A DNA stretch of 64,000 nt from an uncultured Rhodoblastus sp. (GCF_903903185.1 NZ_CAIUXT010000016.1:1-64000); one strand, 5' to 3'; shown: positions 37,731 to 50,758, numbered from the stretch's first letter. Numbers and translations: made by a program. The notes: a model not told the origin generated them from the sequence alone.

Positions 37731-39245
37731 ATGATTGAATCGGATTTCGCGCGCGCCCTGGCGCAAAAACATTTTGGCTATGGCCGACTCGACGCCGATC
37801 TCAGGGTGATCGACCGCGTTGGCGCCCTGATGGACTGGATGCCGCCCCCCGGCGAAAAAATCTTCAACTCCCCGGTTTTTCTCGCCATGGAGGCCGAATT
37901 CGCCGCCCTGCGCGGCGAGGGCGCAGCGCCTATCGACCTTCCCGGCCCGCGGCTTACGCCCTTCGACTCCCCGTCTTTTTCGTTATCCGTTGTTTTCGAC
38001 CCGCGCCGCGACGGCTTTCTCGTCCTGGCCAGCGCCGAACGCGACGCAAAACAGCGGCTGGCGCCCGAAGGAAGCGATACCGGGGCGCCAGAGCAATTTG
38101 CTAAAAAGCGGAGGCCGACGCCTGGTAAAAACATCGCGGAAACAAAAGACTCGGGGGTCGATGGCGATTGGGCCGGCAATTCGTCCACGCCGGAACGTCG
38201 GGCGCAGGCGGCGGGGCAGTTGATCCTGGAACAGGCGGCGCTTTATCGCGACATTGTCGAAACCTCCGCCGATCTGGTGTTTCGCCTCGACGCCGACCTG
38301 CGCGTCACTTTCGTCAACCGCCACGCCTGCAGCCTGTTGCTCGGGCCGGAGAGAGCGTTTCTCGGGCGCCATGCGGACCAGGTACTCGGCGTCGGCGCGC
38401 CCGAGGAAAGCTGGCGTTCGCGGCTTTCAAAGCAGGCGGATTGCTCGTTCGAACAGGCCCTGCGCGTTCCCGGACAGGAAACCCTATGGATCTGGTGGCG
38501 CGTCAACTGGATCGGCGCCCGGCGCGGTTTTGGCGAATATCAGGCCGTGGGCCGCGATGTCAGCGATCTGCGGCGGTTGCGCGCGGAAGCCGAGCAGGGC
38601 GCCGAGGAAGCGCGGCGCAATGCGGTGATGCGCGAGCGCCTGCGTATCGCCCATGACCTCCACGACACGCTCGTCCAGTCGCTGGTCGCCCTGGCGCCGC
38701 AAATTCATCTGATCCGCAAGGTCGCCGGGCGTGACGCCAATCCGCGCATGATCGACGAACTGGCCCGCGCCGAACAGGCCGTTCGCGACGGTTTGGCCCT
38801 CGCCCGCGCCGCCTTGACCGACCTGCGCGCCGGCAATGTCGAGTCCCAGGGTCTCGGAGCGGCGCTCGAAACCCTCGGTCGCCGTTTCACCGACCGCACC
38901 GGAATCCACGTTCTTGCAAATCTCAATCAGCGCGCCGGGGCGGCGGAAGGCGAAAGGGCGGAAACGCTCTACCGCATCTGCGAGGAAGCCTTGCGGAACA
39001 TCGAATGGCACGCCAGCGCCAGCCGCGTCGAAATCGCTCTTTCAGTCGACGATTGCGGGGCGCTGACGCTGGTCGTCGCCGATGACGGCGTCGGCTTCGA
39101 CCGCGACCGGATCAAGACCGGCCATTTCGGCCTGACCGGCATGCGCGAAAAAGCGGAGTCGCTCGGCGCCCGCTTCACCGTGGACACCGCGCCGGGGCGA
39201 GGCGTCCGCATCGAGATCGTCGCGCCGCCAGAACCGCCGAGCTAA
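37731..39245 (+). CDS. Sensor histidine kinase (PAS, HisKA_3, HATPase; NarL-partner type)
   Basis: ERLRIAHDLHDTLVQSLVALAPQIHLIRK; LYRICEEALRNIEWHASASRVEIAL; GVGFDRDRIKTGHFGLTGMREKAESLGA. Confidence 0.93.
   Translation: MIESDFARALAQKHFGYGRLDADLRVIDRVGALMDWMPPPGEKIFNSPVFLAMEAEFAALRGEGAAPIDLPGPRLTPFDSPSFSLSVVFDPRRDGFLVLASAERDAKQRLAPEGSDTGAPEQFAKKRRPTPGKNIAETKDSGVDGDWAGNSSTPERRAQAAGQLILEQAALYRDIVETSADLVFRLDADLRVTFVNRHACSLLLGPERAFLGRHADQVLGVGAPEESWRSRLSKQADCSFEQALRVPGQETLWIWWRVNWIGARRGFGEYQAVGRDVSDLRRLRAEAEQGAEEARRNAVMRERLRIAHDLHDTLVQSLVALAPQIHLIRKVAGRDANPRMIDELARAEQAVRDGLALARAALTDLRAGNVESQGLGAALETLGRRFTDRTGIHVLANLNQRAGAAEGERAETLYRICEEALRNIEWHASASRVEIALSVDDCGALTLVVADDGVGFDRDRIKTGHFGLTGMREKAESLGARFTVDTAPGRGVRIEIVAPPEPPS
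38089..38182 (-). repeat. Decayed in-frame copy of the dispersed two-hairpin element inside the histidine kinase gene
   Basis: AGCAATTTGCTAAAAAGCGGAGGCCG...GGTAAAAACATCGCGGAAACAAAAGACTC...TCGATGGCGATT matches reverse complement of the 58885-58990 copy over most of its length. Confidence 0.75.
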
Positions 39246-39745
39246 CCTCTCTTTTCAATTTATTTGATTATAAATCAATGATTTAAATAATTAATTCGGC
39301 TCGGTCGGGCCGGGGCCTGCAAAGAAGGCCGCCTTCCCTCGAGCGCTAACTTTCCGGCAGGAATATCCGGTTGAACCAGCGCGGAAATCGAACGCCGAAA
39401 TTCGATCCGGGCGGCGGACCGCGACGTCGGGACCCTGATCCGAGACTAATGCATAACCCGTTGAATATAAGTAAAAATTGCAATCGATCGCCAAAGACGC
39501 TAGGTTCGCTCGGAATTCTCTTGGGATTTTACGTCGGGCGCCCCACCCGGCCGGGAATTTGTAGCGCCTGGTGCGTTTTGGTTTTCGCTTGCGAGCCATG
39601 GCTCCAAAGCTGTTCGACGAATTCACCTTCCTCGAACAGGCGATGGATCGTTTGTTCGAGAGGCCTGTTGTAAAAAAAAATCTCCAGCTTTTTTGGAATT
39701 GGCGCTCGAAACAACAGGCCAGCGGATTGTTTCCAGCGGCCGACG

Positions 39746-40456
39746 ATGGGCGCCGTCCCAACGGGCGGCGGGGGGGATTTTTTGTTGCCTGACGAGCGCA
39801 TCCGCATCCTGATCGCCGAGGATCAACATCTGATCCGCCGGGCCTTCGCCTCGATGCTGGCGCTCGAACCGGATTTCGAAATCGTCGCCCAGGCGGCCGA
39901 CGGGGCCGAGGCGGTGCAGGCCGCGCGACGCTGGAAACCCCATATTGTGCTGATGGACATCCAGATGCCGCGCCTCAACGGCATTGCCGCGACGTTGCAG
40001 ATCGTCAGGGACTGTCCCGACACCCAAGTCGTCATCCTGACCACTTTCGACACCGACGATCTCATTTTCGACGCCATCTGCGCCGGCGCCCAGGCCTATC
40101 TGCTCAAGGACGCCGACGAAGCCGAGATTTTGGCGACGATCCGCTCGGTCTCGCGCGGCCATTCGCGGCTGACGCCCAATGTCGCGCGCAAATTGCTCAA
40201 TGAATTCCGCCGCGTGCGCCGCCCGCCCCGCTTCCTCGACGGCGACGGCGATCTGCCCGGCGAAGCGCTGACCGAACGCGAAAACGAGATTCTGCAATTG
40301 ATCGTCGAAGGCAAGGGCAACAAGGAAATCGCCGGCGACACCAAACTCGCCGAAGGCACGGTGAAGAATTACGTCAGCCGCATTCTCGAAAAGCTCAACG
40401 CCCGCAGCCGCACCGAATTGGCGGTCAAGGCGCTGAACCGGCGGCTCGACGGCTAA
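39746..40456 (+). CDS. LuxR/NarL family response regulator
   Basis: IRILIAEDQHLIRRAFASMLALEPDFEIVAQAADG; ALTERENEILQLIVEGKGNKEIAGDTKLAEGTVKNYVSRILEKLNARSRTELAVKA; start may be TTG near 39782. Confidence 0.92.
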   Translation: MGAVPTGGGGDFLLPDERIRILIAEDQHLIRRAFASMLALEPDFEIVAQAADGAEAVQAARRWKPHIVLMDIQMPRLNGIAATLQIVRDCPDTQVVILTTFDTDDLIFDAICAGAQAYLLKDADEAEILATIRSVSRGHSRLTPNVARKLLNEFRRVRRPPRFLDGDGDLPGEALTERENEILQLIVEGKGNKEIAGDTKLAEGTVKNYVSRILEKLNARSRTELAVKALNRRLDG

Positions 40457-41304
40457 ACCGCCAGATTATCGATCAGCCGCGTCTTGCCGATCCGAGCCGC
40501 AACCAGCAGGCGGATCGGCCCCTCTTCGAGCGAGGCGATTTGGGCCAGCGTCTCCGCGTGGCGGGCCTCCAGATAATCGACGTCGAAACCCGCCGCGCCA
40601 AGCTGCAAGGCCGCTTGCGCCGCCGCTTGCGCCGGGGCCGCGCCGGAGCGGATCGCCGCCGCCGTCTCGTTGAGAACGAGGGCCAGCAAAGGCGCCTGCG
40701 CGCGTTCCGCCACGCTCAGATAGATGTTGCGCGAGGACAGAGCGAGGCCGTCCGCCTCGCGCAGGGTCGGGACGCCGAAAATCCGGGTGGGAATGTCGAG
40801 ATCGGCGGCAAAGCGCCGGATGACCGCCAATTGCTGGAAATCCTTTTCGCCGAAAAATGCGCTGTCGGCCTGGGCCTGGTTGAGCAATTTGGCCACCACC
40901 AGAGCGACTCCGGGGAAATGATCCGGGCGGAAGCGGTCCTCCAGCCCCGCCAGCGCCGGGCCGCCCGGAATGATCTGGGTCGAAAAGCCTTCGGGATAGA
41001 TCTCGCGCGCGGGGGGTGCGAAACAGCCCGCAGCGCCGGCCTGCGCCAGTTTGGCGAGATCGGCGTCGAAGGTGCGGGGATAGGCGTCGAAATCCTCGTT
41101 GGGGGCGAATTGCGCCGGATTGACGAAAATCGAAACGACGGTCCGCTGCGCCACCTTCCGCGCGGCCTCGACCAGCGAGACATGGCCGGCGTGCAGCGCG
41201 CCCATGGTCGGAACCAGCGCGATTTTTTCGCCCGCCGCCCGCCATCGCGCCACGGCGGCGCGCAGTGAGGAAATATCGCGGAAGACGTGCGGCGCGTCGG
41301 ACAT
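40453..41304 (-). CDS. panC: Pantoate--beta-alanine ligase
   Basis: VPTMGALHAGHVSLVEAA; FVNPAQFAPNEDFDAYPRTFDADLA; FGEKDFQQLAVIRR. Confidence 0.96.
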   Translation of the reverse strand: MSDAPHVFRDISSLRAAVARWRAAGEKIALVPTMGALHAGHVSLVEAARKVAQRTVVSIFVNPAQFAPNEDFDAYPRTFDADLAKLAQAGAAGCFAPPAREIYPEGFSTQIIPGGPALAGLEDRFRPDHFPGVALVVAKLLNQAQADSAFFGEKDFQQLAVIRRFAADLDIPTRIFGVPTLREADGLALSSRNIYLSVAERAQAPLLALVLNETAAAIRSGAAPAQAAAQAALQLGAAGFDVDYLEARHAETLAQIASLEEGPIRLLVAARIGKTRLIDNLAV

Positions 41305-41310
41305 TTTGGC

Positions 41311-41781
41311 TCACAGCGCTTTCGGGTTCCGGATCGCGCGAAAGCGCGAGCAAGGTTCAAGATTTTCACCCGCCAGCCGGCGAAGAAAATCGATATGGCC
41401 GATCGGCAGGCCGACTTCTCGCGCCACGGCTACGATTCGGGCCATGTAGTCCTCCGGCGCGCGGTGGGAACCGCCCGCTGGCCGGCCGATATAGATCAAC
41501 GCCCGCATCGGCGGCAAGCCTTCGCGCAGCACCGGCTGGCTGACTTTGACATAGCCGTCGCCTTCGTAGCGGTCGAGCGCCGCGAGATTGCCAAAACTCA
41601 ATTCCCACAACACGCCATGCGCCGTGGACCCGGCGTCGCGAACCAGGGTGGCGAAACCGTCCGGCAGCAGCGCCACCCGGTGACGCGGCAGCCGCGCCCG
41701 GCCCCGCATTTTTGCGCCGGGGCAGCGCAATTCCATGGCTTTGGCGTCCATGTTGGAGCCATAGGCGAAAGTGAGCGGCAT
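41311..41781 (-). CDS. Gamma-glutamylcyclotransferase family protein
   Basis: MPLTFAYGSNMDAKAMELRCPGAK...AHGVLWELSFGNLAALDRYEGDGYVK. Confidence 0.88.
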   Translation of the reverse strand: MPLTFAYGSNMDAKAMELRCPGAKMRGRARLPRHRVALLPDGFATLVRDAGSTAHGVLWELSFGNLAALDRYEGDGYVKVSQPVLREGLPPMRALIYIGRPAGGSHRAPEDYMARIVAVAREVGLPIGHIDFLRRLAGENLEPCSRFRAIRNPKAL

Positions 41782-41857
41782 GGTTGGTCCCGAGGATTTC
41801 TGACGCTTGCCGATCCTTAGCAAAGACCGGACCCGCAGGCCAATCGTCACCAATCGT

Positions 41858-42742
41858 TCAAGCCGCTTGCGCCTGGAGGATATTGGCTGCGCTCGCGGCG
41901 GGCGGCGTCACCACGATCCGCGAAATGAACCAACCGGCAAGCCAGCGGATCATCCACGGTATCGGCAGGATGAAGACGCAGCCCAGAGCGGCGGCGAAGG
42001 TCCGCCAGAGAATGCTCACGCCCGTCCCGGTAAATTCGAACTCATGCGTCCCCACGGTTTGCGCACAGATCCAGCGCAGCATCAGCTTGAGGATCCAGGC
42101 CCATCCGACGATGGTCTCGACGGCGAAAAGAAACAGCACGCTCCATCCGAAAAAGGTCCAGAATCCGCCCTCGAACGAGACCTTCAGCGCCCCGTCCTCG
42201 CTGCGCAGGGCGCGGGCGAACCAACCCGTCAGCGCAAAAACCAAACCCGCGTTGATGAGCAGCAGGGCGCCGGCGATCGCCTGCCCCGTCGGGCTCTGGT
42301 TGACCAGCCCCAACCCGAGCCCGATCAGGCCGAAACCGACAAAAGTCGGCCAGCATTGGCCAATGTCGCCTTGCAGGAACAGGCGAACGCCATTCGGCAA
42401 GGCGACGCGCCCGGCGAACCAGCGATAGAACCACAAACCGGCCCAGGGCGCCGTAAAGACCAGGGAAATGCCGAGCGACGCGACGATGGAGCGCCAGAAC
42501 AATCCCCAGACCGGCAGGAAGGATTGCAGCGGGCCGACGCCCGCCGCCGCCCGGTTGCCGGCCTCTCCGAGGGCTGCGGCGAGTTCCGGGACCTCGCTCG
42601 CCGGCGCCGGCCCGCCGCCTTCGACCCAGACGGCGTCTGCCGGCCCAAGGCGCCCGGCCCGCGCCAGCGCCGCCAGTTCATCCAGCGAAACCGGACCGTT
42701 TTGCGCGCCCGCGCGATCCTTGAAAAAATAATTTCCCGCCAT
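41858..42742 (-). CDS. Membrane protein with N-terminal GYF_2-like domain
   Basis: YFFKDRAGAQNGPVSLDELAALARAGRLGPADAVWVEGG followed by several TM segments. Confidence 0.7.
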   Translation of the reverse strand: MAGNYFFKDRAGAQNGPVSLDELAALARAGRLGPADAVWVEGGGPAPASEVPELAAALGEAGNRAAAGVGPLQSFLPVWGLFWRSIVASLGISLVFTAPWAGLWFYRWFAGRVALPNGVRLFLQGDIGQCWPTFVGFGLIGLGLGLVNQSPTGQAIAGALLLINAGLVFALTGWFARALRSEDGALKVSFEGGFWTFFGWSVLFLFAVETIVGWAWILKLMLRWICAQTVGTHEFEFTGTGVSILWRTFAAALGCVFILPIPWMIRWLAGWFISRIVVTPPAASAANILQAQAA

Positions 42743-42823
42743 GGCCGAACGCCTGAAATACCGCCGTGAAAACCGACCCTCGCGATGGAGCCGGCGTGGC
42801 CAATCTGCGCCGGGAGACAAAAA

Positions 42824-42851
42824 AACGCCAGACTCGCGCGAGTCCGGCGTT
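42824..42851 (-). terminator. Rho-independent terminator of the biotin-carboxylase gene
   Basis: Minus strand: AACGCCGGACTCGCGCGAGTCTGGCGTT followed by T run. Confidence 0.9.
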
Positions 42852-42873
42852 CAAGTTGAGAAACCAGCGAGCC

Positions 42874-44880
<2,007 letters not shown>

Positions 44881-44996
44881 TCTGGCACCGGAACGGATTT
44901 TTCCGGCCTTGCGGAGGACAAGGCCCAGCGGATGATCTGTTGGGACCGACTATTATGGGAACTATCCGCCTGCGTCCAGCCAACAAACGGCTTATG

Positions 44997-45030
44997 CCAG
45001 CCCTCGCAGGTGAGAACCTGCGAGGGCTGG
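44997..45030. other. Perfect 15-bp inverted repeat with GAGA/TCTC loop
   Basis: CCAGCCCTCGCAGGT-GAGA-ACCTGCGAGGGCTGG; no T tract. Confidence 0.9.
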
Positions 45031-45106
45031 ATAGGAGCGAACGCGACGCCGAACTCATGCGAGGGATTCGTTGGCCGCGACGAGTCGCAGTCAACGAAAA
45101 ATGGTA

Positions 45107-45607
45107 TCAAGCCGAAGCAAGTTCTCCGTTCATCGCGGCCGCCGCCGCCAGCGCCGCCTGCACCGCCGGCGCCCGGGCGCGCTTGCGCACTTCATCGAGA
45201 AACCATTGCGGCGCGCGGTCGGATTCGGCGAGCACGTTTGCGAGCAACGCGAAGCCGGACAGCGAGAATTTCCTGCCCGCCTCGCCGATCAGCCATTCCG
45301 CCTGCTCCTGGGCAAGAACGCCGGTGGGGCGGACCTGCCAGACCAGGTGGTCGGTAAGGCATTCGACGAAGAATTCGGTCCATTCGAGACAGGGGGCGTT
45401 CTGCGCGCGATCGAGTTCGAACAAGGCGGCGGCCTCGTCGCGGCTGACGCCCTCCTCCTCGAACAAGGCGCGGCGCAATTGCCGGATTTCCGCCGGCGTC
45501 AGGTTGTTGGCGGCCCGCGCCAGCGACAGGATCAGGGCGCGGCGACCCCCCGCTCCCGCTTCATGCAGGCCGAACAGCGCGGCTTTGGCCGGATTTGCAA
45601 CAGACAT
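45107..45607 (-). CDS. Conserved hypothetical protein
   Basis: MSVANPAKAALFGLHEAGAGGRRALILSLARAANNLTPAEIRQLRRALFEEEGVSRDEAAALFELDRA. Confidence 0.72.
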   Translation of the reverse strand: MSVANPAKAALFGLHEAGAGGRRALILSLARAANNLTPAEIRQLRRALFEEEGVSRDEAAALFELDRAQNAPCLEWTEFFVECLTDHLVWQVRPTGVLAQEQAEWLIGEAGRKFSLSGFALLANVLAESDRAPQWFLDEVRKRARAPAVQAALAAAAAMNGELASA

Positions 45608-45724
45608 AGTTGGCGGCTCCATCGTTCGAGCAACGCTACCCCCGCCTGCGTTGCGTGAACGTGAATCGACAGAGTCAACGAATGGAAAGGTTAAGGCTTG
45701 GTTTCTTGCGTGTTTCGCAAAGGG

Positions 45725-46246
45725 CTACTTCCGGCTCCGGTCATAGCCGCGGCGGCGGTAGAGCAGGCTCGCGCCCGCGCCGCCATGGGCGACGGCGACA
45801 ACCGCGCCGATCAGCACGTGATGCGTCTCCACATCCTTCACGTCGATCAGGCGGCATTCGAAACTGACCAGCGCGCTGCGCAGCACGGGCGCGCCGGTGA
45901 CGCCCTTGCGCCAGTCGCCATGGGTGAATTTCTGCTCAAAATGCGCGTCGGTGCGCCCGGCGAAAATATCCGCCAGCGCCTCGTCGGCGGCCCCAAGCGC
46001 ATTGAGGCTGAAAACGCCGTTTTCCAGAAACCGCCGCGTCGAGGGCGAATGGCGGTTGAGGCAGACCAGCATCGTCGGCGGCTGGTCCGAGATCGAGGCG
46101 TGCGCCGTCACCGTCATGCCGGCGACGCCGGCGACGCCATCGGTGGCGATCAGATGCACCGGAGAGGCGACTTCGCTCATCGCGTCGCGATAGGCCTTGG
46201 GATCGAGCATCGATTCCCCTTTCGCGAACGTCATTTCGACCGCCAT
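45725..46246 (-). CDS. Flavin reductase family protein
   Basis: YRDAMSEVASPVHLIATDGVAGVAGMTVTAHASISDQPPTMLVCLNRHSPSTRRFLENGVFSLNAL. Confidence 0.92.
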   Translation of the reverse strand: MAVEMTFAKGESMLDPKAYRDAMSEVASPVHLIATDGVAGVAGMTVTAHASISDQPPTMLVCLNRHSPSTRRFLENGVFSLNALGAADEALADIFAGRTDAHFEQKFTHGDWRKGVTGAPVLRSALVSFECRLIDVKDVETHHVLIGAVVAVAHGGAGASLLYRRRGYDRSRK

Positions 46247-46473
46247 GCTGGTGTTCCGTTCTTTCCCGCCAGCGCGCTGCTTACACCGCGCCGCTCCGGC
46301 GGGAAAGCTTGGCCAGTAAAATTGGCCGACCAAGGCGACTTTGCGCGGCGACGGCCAATCCGCCGCGTCTTGCAAGCCTTCTGTGTTCCAAGCCTTGTGT
46401 TGCGGCCCGGCCCGGCGCTTGCTAGCGTCCCGAAGCCGAAGCCGCGCGGACCCCGGCCGATTCTGGATTACCG

Positions 46474-47388
46474 ATGGAAATTTTCCTGCAGCAACTGATT
46501 AACGGCGTGACCCTCGGCTCGATCTATGGACTGATCGCTATCGGCTATACAATGGTTTTCGGCATTATCGGCATGGTCAATTTCGCCCATGGCGACGTTT
46601 TCATGCTTTCCGCCTTCATCGCCCTTTTGCTGCTGCTGCTGCTGACTCAAGGTTTCGGCGTCGCGGAAGGCCCGGCCTTCGTCGTGGTGCTGTTCGCCTC
46701 GATGGCGCTGACCGCCTTGTGGAATTTCGTCATCGAGCGCGTCGCCTATCGCCGGCTGCGCGGCTCTTTCCGCCTCGCGCCGCTGATCTCGGCCATCGGC
46801 ATGTCAACCTTTCTCGCCAATTTTGTCACCGTAACGCAGGGGCCGAACAACAAGTCGATCCCGCCCTTCCTCGACAAGGTCATTGCCATCACCAGCGGCG
46901 GCGCCTACGACGTCACCCTGTCCTACAAGCAAATTCTCATCGTCGCGGTGACGGCGGCGCTGCTCGCCGCCTTCTGGTACGTGGTCCAGAAGACGCCGCT
47001 CGGCCGGGCGCAGCGCGCCTGCGAACAGGACGCCAAAATGGCCGCCTTGCTCGGAGTGGACGTCGACCGCACCATCGCCCTCACCTTCGTCATCGGCGCG
47101 GCGCTCGCCGCCGTCGCCGGCAGCCTGTTCCTGCTGCATTACGGCGTGGTCAAATCCTCCGACGGTTTCGTTCCCGGCGTGAAGGCCTTTACCGCCGCCG
47201 TGCTCGGCGGCATCGGCTCGTTGCCCGGCGCGGTGCTGGGCGGGATGGCGATCGGCCTGATCGAGACGATGTGGGGGCAATATTTCTCCAGCGACTACAA
47301 GGATGTCGCGGCTTTTTCGATCCTCGCCGTCACCTTGATCTTCATGCCCTCCGGCCTGCTCGGCCGGCCCGATGTCGAGAAGGTGTGA
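46474..47388 (+). CDS. livH: Branched-chain amino acid ABC permease
   Basis: QQLINGVTLGSIYGLIAIGYTMVFGIIGMVNFAHGDVFML; gene order. Confidence 0.95.
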   Translation: MEIFLQQLINGVTLGSIYGLIAIGYTMVFGIIGMVNFAHGDVFMLSAFIALLLLLLLTQGFGVAEGPAFVVVLFASMALTALWNFVIERVAYRRLRGSFRLAPLISAIGMSTFLANFVTVTQGPNNKSIPPFLDKVIAITSGGAYDVTLSYKQILIVAVTAALLAAFWYVVQKTPLGRAQRACEQDAKMAALLGVDVDRTIALTFVIGAALAAVAGSLFLLHYGVVKSSDGFVPGVKAFTAAVLGGIGSLPGAVLGGMAIGLIETMWGQYFSSDYKDVAAFSILAVTLIFMPSGLLGRPDVEKV

Positions 47389-48708
47389 GTGTTGAGCGCA
47401 GCCGCCTCGCCCTTTTCTCGCGCGCTGAAGGAGTCCGCGCTGGCGACGCTGATCGTCGCCGGCCTAGCCTTTCCGATCATTGCCTTTCGCGCCGATCCCG
47501 ATTTCAACAATCTGCTGGAATTGTCCGCGCGCTGGCCGCTGTTCCTGGCGTTCTGCGCGCTGGGCTTCGGCCTGCGCTTCCTGCTCTCGCTCTGGGAGTC
47601 CCGCCCGAAAGCGGCGCTTGCTCTGGCTCAGGCCACGACGGGCAAGCAAAGGAAATGGCTGGCGCCCGCGGCGCTGGCGGCGCTGGTCGCCTATCCGCTG
47701 CTGATCCTGGCCCTGCTCGGGCCGCAGGCGGCGCTCAAATGGGTCGATACGTTCGGCGTGCAGATCCTGCTCTATGTCCTGCTCGGCTGGGGGCTCAATA
47801 TCACCGTCGGCCTCGCCGGCCTGCTCGACCTCGGCTATGTCGCCTTTTACGCGGTGGGGGCCTATGGCTATGCGCTGCTGGCGCCCCTGACCGGCCTGTC
47901 GTTCTGGGCGCTGCTGCCGGTCTGCGGGCTGCTTGCGGCCTTCTGGGGTTTTTGCATCGGCTTCCCGGTGCTGCGCCTGCGCGGCGACTATCTCGCCATC
48001 GTCACTCTGGCCTTCGGCGAGATGCTGCGCATTGTCGCGGTCAACTGGGACGCGGTGACCAAGGGCGAGGCCGGCCTTTACGGCTTTCCCGGCCTGACGT
48101 TTTTCGGCCTGCCCTTCATCCCCGGCCCGCGTGGCTTCGCCGCCCATTTCGGCGTGGCTTTCGCCGGTGTGCACAAGCTGATTTTCCTCTATTATCTGGT
48201 GCTGGCCATCGCCCTTCTGGCCAATTTCGTCTCGATCCGGCTGCGCCGCCTGCCTTTGGGCCGCGCCTGGGAAGCGCTTCGCGAGGACGAAATCGCCTGC
48301 CGCGCGCTCGGGCTCGACACCGCCAAAATCAAGCTTACCGCCTTTGCGCTCGGCGCCTTTTTCGCCGGCGTCGCCGGCTGCCTGTTCGCGCTGAGGCAGG
48401 GTTTCGTGTCGCCTTCGAGCTTCACCTTCACCGAAAGCGCGACCATTCTCGCCATTGTCGTCCTCGGCGGCGGCGGTTCGCAGTTCGGCGTCGCGATGGC
48501 GGCGGCGCTGATCGTCGGCTCCTCGGAACTGTTGCGCGAACTGACCTTCCTGAAGGCGATTTTCGGCGAGAATTTCGACCCGACGCAATATCGTATGCTG
48601 CTGGTCGGAATCGCCATGGTGGCGATGATGAATTTCCGTCCGCGCGGGCTGGTGTCCATGCGCCAGCCGACCATTACGCTCGGGCCCGAGCCGGAGGCCA
48701 GATCGTGA
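47389..48708 (+). CDS. livM: Branched-chain amino acid ABC permease
   Basis: GLNITVGLAGLLDLGYVAFYAVGAYGYALL; GTG start directly after livH stop. Confidence 0.94.
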   Translation: MLSAAASPFSRALKESALATLIVAGLAFPIIAFRADPDFNNLLELSARWPLFLAFCALGFGLRFLLSLWESRPKAALALAQATTGKQRKWLAPAALAALVAYPLLILALLGPQAALKWVDTFGVQILLYVLLGWGLNITVGLAGLLDLGYVAFYAVGAYGYALLAPLTGLSFWALLPVCGLLAAFWGFCIGFPVLRLRGDYLAIVTLAFGEMLRIVAVNWDAVTKGEAGLYGFPGLTFFGLPFIPGPRGFAAHFGVAFAGVHKLIFLYYLVLAIALLANFVSIRLRRLPLGRAWEALREDEIACRALGLDTAKIKLTAFALGAFFAGVAGCLFALRQGFVSPSSFTFTESATILAIVVLGGGGSQFGVAMAAALIVGSSELLRELTFLKAIFGENFDPTQYRMLLVGIAMVAMMNFRPRGLVSMRQPTITLGPEPEARS

Positions 48709-48727
48709 GCGCGCGCGAGGTCCACCC

Positions 48728-49653
48728 ATGACGGGGTTCGCCTGGATCGACGATCCGCTGCTGCGGGTCGATCGCGTCACCATGCGGTTCGGCGGCCTCA
48801 CCGCCGTCAACGACGTGTCCTTTTCGGTCGGGCGCGGCGACATCACCGCGCTGATCGGCCCCAATGGCGCCGGCAAGACCACCTTGTTCAATTGCCTGAC
48901 CGGTTTTTACAAGCCGACCGTCGGCCGCATCGCCTTTTCGCCCAAGGGCGGACTCGACGACGACCGCATCGACGAATTGACCGCCACGGCCCGGAGGAAC
49001 TCCAACGACGGCGGCGAAGACCTCTATCTGCTGGAGCGCATGGCCGATTTCGAGATCGCCAAAAAAGCCCGGATCGCCCGCACCTTTCAAAACATCCGAC
49101 TGTTTTCCGGCATGAGCGCGCTGGAAAATCTTATCGTCGCCCAGCATATCGCCTTGACCCCGGCCTCGGGTTACGGCGTCTTCGGCTTGATCGGACTGCC
49201 CTCCTACCGCCGCGCCGAAAGCGAGGCGGTCGAGCGCGCCAAAAAATGGCTGGAGCGCATCGGGCTTCGGCGCCGCGCCGACGATCCCGCCGGCGCCCTG
49301 CCCTATGGCGACCAAAGGCGGCTCGAAATCGCCCGCGCCATGTGCGCCAACCCGGCCCTGCTCTGCCTCGACGAGCCCGCCGCCGGCCTCAACGCCAACG
49401 AATCCCATGGGCTGGCGACGCTTCTGCGCGAAATCCGGGGGGAATCAGGCGTCTCGATCCTCTTGATCGAGCATGACATGGCGGTGGTCATGGCCATATC
49501 CGATCATGTCGTGGTGCTTGATTACGGCCAGAAGATCGCCGATGGCTCGCCATTGGAAGTGCGAGAGAATCCAGCCGTTATAGCCGCCTATCTCGGCGTC
49601 GAGGATGAAGAACTCGGGCCCGCCGAAGCCGAGCTGACAGCCGAGACGAAGCC

Positions 49654-49657
<4 letters not shown>
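48728..49657 (+). CDS. livG: Branched-chain amino acid ABC ATP-binding protein
   Basis: ALIGPNGAGKTTLFNCLTGFYKPTVGRI; CLDEPAAGLNANES. Confidence 0.94.
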
Positions 49658-50372
<715 letters not shown>

Positions 50373-50376
<4 letters not shown>

Positions 50377-50693
50377 ACAGTGCCTTCGTAATCGGCGACC
50401 CGCGCGTTTTCATTGGCGTCACCTTGATCATCGGCGGGCTGGCCTCGTTCGCGGCGGGCCGCGCCGTCGCCCTGAACTGGAAGCCTTTGTGGCTGCTGGC
50501 GCTCTATGGCCTGCCTTTGACTTTTGCGATGCGCTTTCTGCACTGGTCGCTGTTTGGCGAACCGCTCGCCGCGCCTTTTGCCGCGCTGATCGCCTATGGC
50601 TGGACGCTTTTCGCCCAGGGGCTCGCCTGGCGGAGCGCTCATGACGCGCTGGTGCGGAGGCAATATCCCTGGCTTGGCGAAAAACATAACTGA
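50373..50693 (+). CDS. Small membrane protein in liv operon (DUF6867-like)
   Basis: 106 aa, three hydrophobic stretches, ATGA-type overlap with livF. Confidence 0.8.
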
Positions 50694-50758
50694 CGCCCAT
50701 CGACAAAAACCCGGCATGACGGCAAGATCGCGTCGCTAAACGGCAAGGGAAAACATCC

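Noticed and set aside
46719-48731. 670-aa plus ORF across livH/livM
   Set aside because: Out-of-frame reading of livH and livM; real frames contain the LivH and LivM motifs
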